A DNA stretch of 8,954 nt from positions 1 through 8,954 of the forward strand of contig JACKKC010000053.1 of NCBI GenBank assembly GCA_020637615.1, written 5' to 3'. The position numbers and the translations under genes are program-made. The first letter of the stretch is position 1. The number at the start of each line of letters is the position of its first letter. This stretch comes from Rhodovulum sp. Lineage in GTDB: Bacteria; Pseudomonadota; Alphaproteobacteria; Rhodobacterales; Rhodobacteraceae. The notes under the pieces are model-generated. The model had not been told where the DNA came from and ran no database searches. It saw nothing but the letters and a program-made list of their open reading frames with translations. Shown here piece after piece: positions 1-4,607 of the stretch.

Positions 1-2
1 CC

Positions 3-269
3 GAGGAGCTTGGCCCGGAAGTGGCCGCGGCCTTTGCGAAGCTCCCGGTCTCGGTGCCCGGCCTGCTGTCGGAGGCCGACCTCGAGGAACTGGGGAATGA
101 TCTCGAGCCCGACAGCACCGCCCTGGCCATGCTCGTCGAGCATGTCTGGGCCACCCGCTTCGCCTCGGCCGTGCGTGCGGCCGGCGGCCGGCTGATCCTC
201 TCGGAGCGCATCCCCCACGCGGTTGTCGAGGAGGCACGCGCCTCGCTCGGCTCGGCCGCATCCAGCTGA
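3..269 (+). CDS. DUF6325/DUF1269-like protein, 3' part only
   Basis: The reading frame is open from the left edge (first full codon at base 3) and stops with TGA at 267-269, giving the last 88 residues; the start lies outside the window. The visible part reads as alternating helices and strands with the phrase LGPEVAAAFAKLP near its start and a conserved-looking tail, GGRLILSERIPHAVVEEA. This fits the DUF6325 (DUF1269-related) family of small proteins of unknown function. I see no membrane segment or catalytic motif in this part. It is followed after 13 bp by a SHOCT-domain gene. Pairing of DUF6325 and SHOCT genes is a recurring arrangement in bacteria as I recall it, which supports the family call. 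A GTG at base 21 could be mistaken for a start, but in-frame coding clearly extends upstream of it. No biochemical function can be assigned. Confidence 0.7.
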   Translation, partial: EELGPEVAAAFAKLPVSVPGLLSEADLEELGNDLEPDSTALAMLVEHVWATRFASAVRAAGGRLILSERIPHAVVEEARASLGSAASS

Positions 270-282
270 GAAAGGGGAGACC

Positions 283-594
283 ATGTTTCGGTCCAGAAGC
301 GGACGGCCCAGCCTGATCGGCCGCGCGGCTCAGACCGCCGCCCGCACCGCCGTGATATCGGCCACCGCCACGGCGGTCTCCAGCAAGGTTGCCGCCCGGC
401 AGGCCACGGCCCCACAGCCGGCCGCGCCCATCGCCGCCGCGACCGCAAATCCCGTTGCGGCATCGGCGGCGCCCGCTGCGGGCGGCCTTTCCGACGGGGA
501 CATCGCCAGGCTGCAGAAGCTTGCCGAGCTGCACGGCGCGGGCGTCCTGACCGCCGAGGAATTCGCCGAGCAGAAGGCACGAATCCTCGCATAG
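283..594 (+). CDS. SHOCT domain-containing small protein
   Basis: The product is 103 residues. ATG at 283 is chosen because a purine-rich ribosome binding site (AAAGGGGAGA, 271-280) lies directly upstream; a longer in-frame start at 223 would overlap the previous gene heavily. Residues 1-40 are basic (RSRSGRPSLIGR and similar). Residues 41-68 are a low-complexity Ala/Pro linker. Residues about 70-102 form a SHOCT domain: D-I-A-R-L-Q-K-L-A-E-L-H-G-A-G-V-L-T, then EEFAEQKARIL. SHOCT is a short C-terminal domain often attached to oligomerising or membrane-associated proteins, and its own function is poorly known. No transmembrane helix is evident; the Ala-rich stretch at about 18-35 is only weakly hydrophobic. 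The gene probably forms an operon with the upstream DUF6325-like gene (13 bp gap). Function is unknown. Confidence 0.8.
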   Translation: MFRSRSGRPSLIGRAAQTAARTAVISATATAVSSKVAARQATAPQPAAPIAAATANPVAASAAPAAGGLSDGDIARLQKLAELHGAGVLTAEEFAEQKARILA

Positions 595-930
595 GGCCCG
601 TGCCCGACCGCGGGCCGGCCGCCGTCAGGCCCTGGACGGTCTTGTCGATCAGGTCGAGGTGCAGATTGTGCGGGCCGAAGGCGGCTGGGTTCCGCACGAG
701 GAGCGGCCATTTGCGAGCCATGCGTCCCAGCGCGGCACTTGCCTCTTCTTCGCGGCCGAGTCGGCCACAGGCGAGCCACCGAGACCGACAACGCGGCCGT
801 GTTTGAGGCCTATGGGGCCAAGACTGCCGATCTGGGGCGTGAGAAGCCGTACCTCGCCGGAAGACCTGGTCGAATTGTCTCTCCAGAGGACAGGCTGGAG
901 GCGTCTACCTGACGGGAGCTTGCGCTTTTC
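595..930. other. Gene-poor stretch between the SHOCT gene and the tRNA
   Basis: No intact gene with a convincing start, ribosome binding site and recognisable product lies here. Besides the possible minus-strand TPR-like remnant, a plus-strand frame from 778 to the TGA at 910-912 gives a gene-like phrase (TETDNAAVFEAYGAKTADLG, then EKPYLAGRPGRIVSPEDRLE). I cannot assign it, and it has no usable start. The mixture of short, gene-like, frame-disrupted pieces suggests decayed coding DNA rather than functional intergenic sequence. This is an inference. Confidence 0.45.
611..778 (-). pseudogene. Possible TPR-like C-terminal gene remnant
   Basis: Read on the minus strand from base 778 downwards, one frame gives a gene-like stretch: W-L-A-C-G-R-L-G-R-E-E-E-A-S-A-A-L, then ARKWPLLVRNPAAFG, then HLDLIDKTVQGLTAAG. 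The spacing of G-R-x-E-E-A-x-A-A-L and the ending G-L-x-x-A-G recall the last repeat and tail of the TPR region in alphaproteobacterial adenylate-cyclase-like proteins. There is no plausible start, the frame upstream degenerates, and no stop follows the expected end, so this can only be a decayed fragment. The similarity is judged by eye. In GC-rich DNA such phrases can arise by chance, so confidence is low. Confidence 0.28.
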
Positions 931-959
931 TTGACAAGCCTTTGGAATCTCGATAAAAT
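931..959 (+). promoter_or_regulatory. Near-consensus sigma70-type promoter pointing toward the tRNA
   Basis: A perfect -35 hexamer TTGACA (931-936) is followed after exactly 17 bp by TAAAAT (954-959), five of six matches to TATAAT. The -10 element sits inside an imperfect inverted repeat, ATCTC (947-951) with GAGAT (960-964). Transcription would begin near 966 and run right, antisense to tRNA-Ala. No convincing protein gene follows, so the product could be a short RNA, or the promoter could be a relic of a lost gene. The match is strong for this GC-rich DNA. Confidence 0.5.
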
Positions 960-1050
960 GAGATCATCACCCTCATGCGATCCGTGCCGCGGCTGGCTTT
1001 CGCGCAGCCTCAGCGATACTCGCTGGATTCAGGCCATCTGACCGACGAAA

Positions 1051-1077
1051 CCGCCTTTCCCTTCAGGGTACTGGCGG
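1051..1077 (-). terminator. Hairpin downstream of tRNA-Ala
   Basis: On the minus strand, 25 bases past the tRNA CCA end, an interrupted hairpin can form. The outer stem is CCGCC (1077-1073) with GGCGG (1055-1051), and the inner stem is CCCT (1068-1065) with AGGG (1062-1059). It is followed by TTTCG. Position and polarity fit a terminator for the tRNA transcript, but the T-run is only three bases, so it is a weak intrinsic terminator at best. Confidence 0.35.
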
Positions 1078-1101
1078 GCATCTCTACATCAAAATGCGAG
1101 A

Positions 1102-1177
<76 letters not shown>

Positions 1178-1202
1178 ATGCCGCAGATGCGACAGCGGCT
1201 CG

Positions 1203-1231
1203 TCTTTAGGGGTCCGCCCCCGCCAGATCAA
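1203..1231 (-). promoter_or_regulatory. Likely promoter of tRNA-Ala
   Basis: On the minus strand, TTGATC (1231-1226) is separated by exactly 17 bp from TAAAGA (1208-1203). Four of six bases match the -35 consensus (TTGA shared) and four of six the -10 (TA, third-position A not T, final A not T). Transcription would start near 1196, leaving a leader of about 19 nt before the mature tRNA 5' end at 1177, a usual distance for a tRNA gene. Confidence 0.4.
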
Positions 1232-1255
1232 GCGCAATCTGCGGTGCCGCCGGCA

Positions 1256-1579
1256 TCAGGATTCGTCGTCCTCCGACGCGACATCGGCGATCTCGTCGAG
1301 ATCGACGCCGTCGTCGTCGTCCTCGAGGATCTCGTCGTCGAGATCGTCATCCGTACCGATGCTGTCGTCGTCGGACTCGACCTCGGGAAGATCGTCCGTA
1401 TCCTCGGGCTCGGGCTTGACCTTCTCCGGCCGCAGGGCCTTGGTTTTCACCGCCGTCAGACTCTCGATGGTGAAGGCCGCGCCGCAGCTCGGGCAGGTCA
1501 TCGGGTCGTTCTGGAGATCGTAGAATCGCGTGGAGCAGGTCGGGCAAACACGCTTTACGCCCCATTCGTCTTTGGGCAT
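1256..1579 (-). CDS. TIGR02300 (FYDLN acid) family protein
   Basis: The product is 107 residues. It begins MPKDEWGVKRVCPTC and carries a zinc-ribbon-like pair of CxxC knuckles (Cys12/Cys15 and Cys29/Cys32) around the family's signature F-Y-D-L (residues 19-22). After a basic linker (about 44-56), the rest is extremely acidic, with runs such as D-D-D-D. This matches the TIGR02300 family, a conserved alphaproteobacterial protein of unknown function, presumably a metal-binding nucleic-acid- or protein-binding factor (inference). ATG at 1579 is chosen over the upstream start at 1672 because AAGGA (1590-1586) sits 6 nt upstream and family members start at MPK. The GTC-rich look of the plus strand here is only the complement of the Asp codons. 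The tRNA-Ala lies downstream on the same strand and phaZ is divergent. Confidence 0.9.
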   Translation of the reverse strand: MPKDEWGVKRVCPTCSTRFYDLQNDPMTCPSCGAAFTIESLTAVKTKALRPEKVKPEPEDTDDLPEVESDDDSIGTDDDLDDEILEDDDDGVDLDEIADVASEDDES

Positions 1580-1638
1580 CGGAGATCCTTGCTGAGGGTG
1601 AATCGAATCCTGCGAGCCGTTGCCACGCTCGGTAACCT

Positions 1639-1667
1639 TTGTCAAAGCCTTTGCTGTTAGGGATAAT
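1639..1667 (+). promoter_or_regulatory. Promoter of the phaZ operon
   Basis: TTGTCA (1639-1644) and GATAAT (1662-1667) are separated by exactly 17 bp; each hexamer has five of six consensus bases. Transcription would start near 1674, giving an 88-nt leader before the phaZ ATG. The -35 lies in the near-symmetric CTTTGTCAAAG (1638-1648), so the opposite strand also carries a perfect TTGACA (1645-1640) facing the TIGR02300 gene. However, no acceptable -10 lies 16-18 bp beyond it. Confidence 0.5.
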
Positions 1668-1704
1668 GTCACACTCTAGCCTAAATCGATTGAAACCGGC
1701 TTGA

Positions 1705-1739
1705 TGCAGCGCAAAAAGACGTTAGGATTTCGCAGCTGC
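1705..1739 (+). promoter_or_regulatory. phaZ: Candidate PhaR-type operator region in the phaZ leader
   Basis: Between the predicted transcription start and the ATG there is TGC-AGC-GCA (1705-1713), an inverted TGC-N3-GCA repeat, and a perfect GCAGCTGC palindrome (1732-1739). PHB-responsive PhaR regulators of Alphaproteobacteria bind TGC/GCA inverted repeats of the CTGC-N3-4-GCAG type near pha genes. Position and motif fit a repressor site that would couple depolymerase expression to granule state. The motif is short and the DNA is GC-rich, so chance occurrence is quite possible. Confidence 0.3.
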
Positions 1740-1761
1740 AAATAGCCGTCGGGGTTTCGGA

Positions 1762-3015
1762 ATGCTCTACCACGCCTACGAAATGACCCATGCCGCGATC
1801 ACGCCGATGCGGGCCGCGGCGCGGATGGGTCAGGAGGTGATGCGAAATCCGCTGAACCCCATGTCGGAGACCTACGGGTCACGGGCGATGTCGGCGGCAC
1901 TGGAGATGTTCATCAACGCGACCCGGCGCTACGGCAAGCCGGAGTTCGGGATCGACACCACCGTGGTCGACGGCGTCGAGACGCCGGTCGTCGAGGAGGT
2001 CGTCTGGTCAAAGCCCTTCTGCAAGGTCCTGCATTTCCGCCGCGATTCGGCGGCGGTCGAGGCGCGCAACGACCCCAAGGTCCTGATGGTCGCACCCATG
2101 TCGGGGCATTACGCGACGCTGCTGCGCGGCACGGTCGAGGCGATGCTGCCGGAGCATGAGGTCTATATCACCGACTGGATCGACGCCCGCGACGTGCCCC
2201 TGACCCAGGGCGAATTCGACCTCGACGACTACACCGACTATCTCATCGAAATGACCGAGTTCCTGAGCCAGGGCGGCGAGCGAATCTCCGTCATGGCGGT
2301 CTGCCAGCCGGGCGTGCCGGCGATGGTGGCGGCGAGCCTGATGTCGATGGACGGCAATCCGCTCCGCCCGGCGTCGATGGTGCTGATGGGATCGCCCATC
2401 GACACCTCGCGCAATCCCAAGCAGCCCAACGAGCTCGCCAAGAACCGGCCGCTGAGCTGGTTCGAGAACAATGTCGTGGTCCGCGTTCCCTGGCCGAACC
2501 GGGGATTCATGCGCCGGGTCTATCCGGGCTTCCTGCAGCTCTCGAGCTTCCTCGCGATGAACATCGACCGCCACCTCGATGCGCATGTGAGCCAGTTCCA
2601 GAACCTGGTGCGCGGCGACGGCGACAGCAGCGACCAGCACCGGAGCTTCTACGACGAATACCTCGCCGTCATGGACCTCGCGGCGGAATTCTATCTTCAG
2701 ACGATCGAGCGCGTCTTCCAGAAGCGCCTGCTGGCGATCGGCGAATACCGCTATCGCGACCGGCCGATCGATCCGGCCGCGATGGAGGACATCGGGCTGA
2801 TGACCATCGAGGGCGAGAAGGACGACATCACCGGGCTCGGCCAGACCGAGGCCGCGCACGACCTCGCCACCGGATTGCCCGAGACCGCGCGCAAGCGCTA
2901 CGTGGCGGAGGGCGTCGGGCATTACGGCGTCTTCAACGGCTCGCGGTGGCGCAAGCTGATCCAGCCCGAGGTCCGCGACTTCATCCGCGCGCAGCGCCGA
3001 ACCGTCACGGCGTGA
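1762..3015 (+). CDS. phaZ: Intracellular polyhydroxyalkanoate (PHB) depolymerase
   Basis: The product is 417 residues, full length for the cytoplasmic PhaZ family (about 400-420). It hydrolyses native intracellular PHB granules to 3-hydroxybutyrate or its oligomers, releasing stored carbon. The fold is alpha/beta-hydrolase with a Cys nucleophile. The family box VCQPG places Cys181 in the position of the catalytic Cys, EKDDITG supplies Asp355, and VGHYGVFNG supplies His387, matching the spacing of the Cys-Asp-His triad known from Ralstonia PhaZ1. Other family phrases are APMSGHYATLLRGT (111-124), YITDW (135-139) and RVYPGFLQL (252-260). No signal peptide is seen, as expected for a granule enzyme. 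ATG at 1762 is used; the ribosome binding site is poor (GGGG at 1751-1754). No phaC synthase gene is adjacent. A peptidase gene follows after 11 bp, implying co-transcription. Confidence 0.95.
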   Translation: MLYHAYEMTHAAITPMRAAARMGQEVMRNPLNPMSETYGSRAMSAALEMFINATRRYGKPEFGIDTTVVDGVETPVVEEVVWSKPFCKVLHFRRDSAAVEARNDPKVLMVAPMSGHYATLLRGTVEAMLPEHEVYITDWIDARDVPLTQGEFDLDDYTDYLIEMTEFLSQGGERISVMAVCQPGVPAMVAASLMSMDGNPLRPASMVLMGSPIDTSRNPKQPNELAKNRPLSWFENNVVVRVPWPNRGFMRRVYPGFLQLSSFLAMNIDRHLDAHVSQFQNLVRGDGDSSDQHRSFYDEYLAVMDLAAEFYLQTIERVFQKRLLAIGEYRYRDRPIDPAAMEDIGLMTIEGEKDDITGLGQTEAAHDLATGLPETARKRYVAEGVGHYGVFNGSRWRKLIQPEVRDFIRAQRRTVTA

Positions 3016-3026
3016 AGCCACCGTCC

Positions 3027-3731
3027 ATGGCGGAGGCGCTCACCGTCGGCTCGCCGCCCATCGAGGTGCGGATCCGGCGCAACCAGCGCGCCCGGCGGCT
3101 GGTGCTGCGGGTCGGATGCGCGCGGTCGGGGCCGACCCTCACGCTGCCTCCCGGCGTCTCGACCGCCGCGGCCCGCACCTTCCTGCACGATCACGAAGCC
3201 TGGCTCCGATCGCATCTCGGCCAGTCGCGCCAGAGCGTTGCGGTGCGCGACGGGACCTTGCTGCCCTTCGGCGACGGCGAGATCCGGATCGTGGCGGCGC
3301 CGGACGGGCGGCCGCGCCTGGAGGGCGATCTGCTGATGATTCCGGGCCGCCCCGCCGACCTGCCGGTCCGGGCCGGCGCCTTCCTGCGCGAAGCGGCGCG
3401 GGCGGCCTGCGTCGCGGCGGTGGCCCGGCATGCCCCGGCGCTCGGGCACAGGGCCGGACGGATCAGCCTGCGCGATCCCCGCGCCCGCTGGGGGTCCTGC
3501 ACCAGCGCCGGGGACCTGATGTTCTCCTGGCGGCTCGTGCTCGCGCCCGCCGCAGTGCTCGACTACGTGGTGGCGCATGAAGTGGCGCATCTGGCGGAGA
3601 TGAACCATTCGCCGCGCTTCTGGGCCCGGGTCCGCGCGCTCTGCCCCGACTACGGCCGGCAGCGCGCCTGGCTGCGCCAGCACGGGCCCGGCCTGCACGC
3701 CTTCGACTTCTCGCGGGCCGCGCCGGATTGA
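3027..3731 (+). CDS. YgjP-like (M48-type, DUF45) zinc metallopeptidase
   Basis: The product is 234 residues, normal for the YgjP/DUF45 family. The C-terminal half carries the family hallmark RWGSCTSAGDLMFSWRLVLA (154-173), then the zinc site HEVAH (His184, Glu185, His188) with His194 in MNHS as the likely third ligand, and FW at 198-199. The N-terminal half is a strand-rich region (IEVRIRRNQRARRLVLRV) usual for the family. No signal peptide or membrane helix is visible, so it is probably cytoplasmic. Physiological substrates are unknown; related SprT-like proteases act on proteins bound to DNA, but that should not be transferred here. ATG at 3027 lies 11 bp after the phaZ stop. An in-frame GTG at 3012 overlaps that stop (GTGA) and is an alternative coupled start. 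Neither has a good Shine-Dalgarno, so translation probably depends on phaZ. Confidence 0.88.
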   Translation: MAEALTVGSPPIEVRIRRNQRARRLVLRVGCARSGPTLTLPPGVSTAAARTFLHDHEAWLRSHLGQSRQSVAVRDGTLLPFGDGEIRIVAAPDGRPRLEGDLLMIPGRPADLPVRAGAFLREAARAACVAAVARHAPALGHRAGRISLRDPRARWGSCTSAGDLMFSWRLVLAPAAVLDYVVAHEVAHLAEMNHSPRFWARVRALCPDYGRQRAWLRQHGPGLHAFDFSRAAPD

Positions 3732-3763
3732 CCGCGGCGGTCCGGGCCGGCACAGATCCCGCG

Positions 3764-4414
3764 ATGATCGAGCGCGAACGGCCGACGGAGACGAACCTTC
3801 CCGCCCACGAGCGGCTCTATCGCACGCTCCGGACGCGGATCATGCATGGCGCAACGCCGCCGGGCGCGGCGCTGACGCTGCGCGGGCTGGCCGCGGAATT
3901 CGGCGTCAGCATGACACCGGCCCGCGAGGCGGTGCGGCGGCTCGTGGCGGAGGGGGCCTTGAAGCTCTCCGCCTCGGGGCGGGTCTCCACGCCCGAGCTC
4001 ACCGGCGAGCGGATCGAGGAGCTGGCGGCGCTGCGGGCCCTGCTCGAGCCGGAACTGGCCGCCCGCGCCCTGCCCCGGGCGCATTCCGCGCTGATCGAGC
4101 GCATGGCAACGATCAACGGCGGCATCGAGGAGATGATCGTGAAGGGCGATGCCGCGGGCTATCTGCGCGGCAATCTCGAATTCCACCGCACGCTCTACCT
4201 GCGCGCCCAGGCACCGGCGATGCTGGGGCTGATCGAGACGGTCTGGCTCCAGGCCGGCCCGACCATGCGGCTGCTCTACGAACGCCGGCGGGAGCGCCAG
4301 GCGGGCGAGAACCACCGCAAGATCATCGCGGCCCTGGCCGCCGGCGACGAGCCCGGCCTGCGGCTCGCGGTGCGGATGGACGTGACCCAGGGCCTGCGCA
4401 TGCTGGTGAGCTGA
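3764..4414 (+). CDS. GntR-family transcriptional regulator with FCD domain
   Basis: The product is 216 residues, typical of the FadR/FCD subfamily. Residues about 15-78 form the winged helix-turn-helix, with LYRTLRTRIMHG and LTLRGLAAEFGVSMTPAREAVRRL (recognition helix about 49-61). Residues about 85-212 are the all-helical FCD effector domain. Likely metal or ligand positions are Asn137 and His141 (NLEFH) and His184 (ENHRKI). The place where many FCD proteins carry a last His appears to be Asp206, so metal binding may be altered. ATG at 3764 is chosen. A TTG at 3728 overlapping the previous stop (TTGA) would add 12 residues and could act by coupling; neither start has a clear Shine-Dalgarno. 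Third gene of the phaZ operon, 32 bp after the peptidase. The effector and targets are unknown; control of its own operon is a guess. Confidence 0.88.
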   Translation: MIERERPTETNLPAHERLYRTLRTRIMHGATPPGAALTLRGLAAEFGVSMTPAREAVRRLVAEGALKLSASGRVSTPELTGERIEELAALRALLEPELAARALPRAHSALIERMATINGGIEEMIVKGDAAGYLRGNLEFHRTLYLRAQAPAMLGLIETVWLQAGPTMRLLYERRRERQAGENHRKIIAALAAGDEPGLRLAVRMDVTQGLRMLVS

Positions 4415-4510
4415 GAGGCGCGCCCGACATGCTCCGCCACCACGCCAGCCGGGGCTTCCACCGGGCGGGCGGGTCGCGATCCGGGTCATCAACCTTGGTT
4501 GCGTTCCGGT

Positions 4511-4526
4511 AAACGCGAAAGCGTTT
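4511..4526. terminator. GAAA-tetraloop hairpin at the convergent junction
   Basis: AAACGC (4511-4516) pairs perfectly with GCGTTT (4521-4526) around a GAAA loop, a very stable GNRA tetraloop on the plus strand. It lies 96 bp after the GntR stop and 81 bp beyond the ASKHA stop, between two convergent genes. There is no long T-run on either side (TTT then CC on plus; TTT then ACC on minus). It is a candidate bidirectional terminator or RNA-stabilising hairpin rather than a textbook intrinsic terminator. Confidence 0.4.
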
Positions 4527-4551
4527 CCTGCGTGATTTCAGTATGATAGCC

Positions 4552-4573
4552 GGATGTGCGCGCGCGCACATCC
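4552..4573. repeat. 22-bp perfect palindrome between convergent genes
   Basis: The arm GGATGTGCGCG (4552-4562) is followed immediately by its exact reverse complement CGCGCACATCC (4563-4573), with no spacer. The centre is alternating GC, which could extrude as a cruciform or form a hairpin in either transcript. It sits 34 bp past the stop of the minus-strand ASKHA gene and 137 bp past the GntR stop. With no T-run beside it, it may be a transcription-blocking element or a protein-binding site. Confidence 0.6.
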
Positions 4574-4607
4574 TCGCGCGGCGGGATGCGGTTCCTCCGA
4601 AAACCCT

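Noticed and set aside
1288..1392. GTC/GTCGTC-rich stretch resembling a trinucleotide microsatellite
   Set aside because: It is fully explained by Asp/Glu codons of the acidic tail of the TIGR02300 protein on the minus strand.
2008..3021. Minus-strand open frame of 337 codons over phaZ
   Set aside because: Antisense shadow rich in Arg, Ala, Asp and Val without motifs; phaZ on the plus strand is unambiguous.
3650..4492. Minus-strand open frame of 280 codons over the GntR gene
   Set aside because: Antisense shadow; the plus-strand product has complete wHTH and FCD domains.
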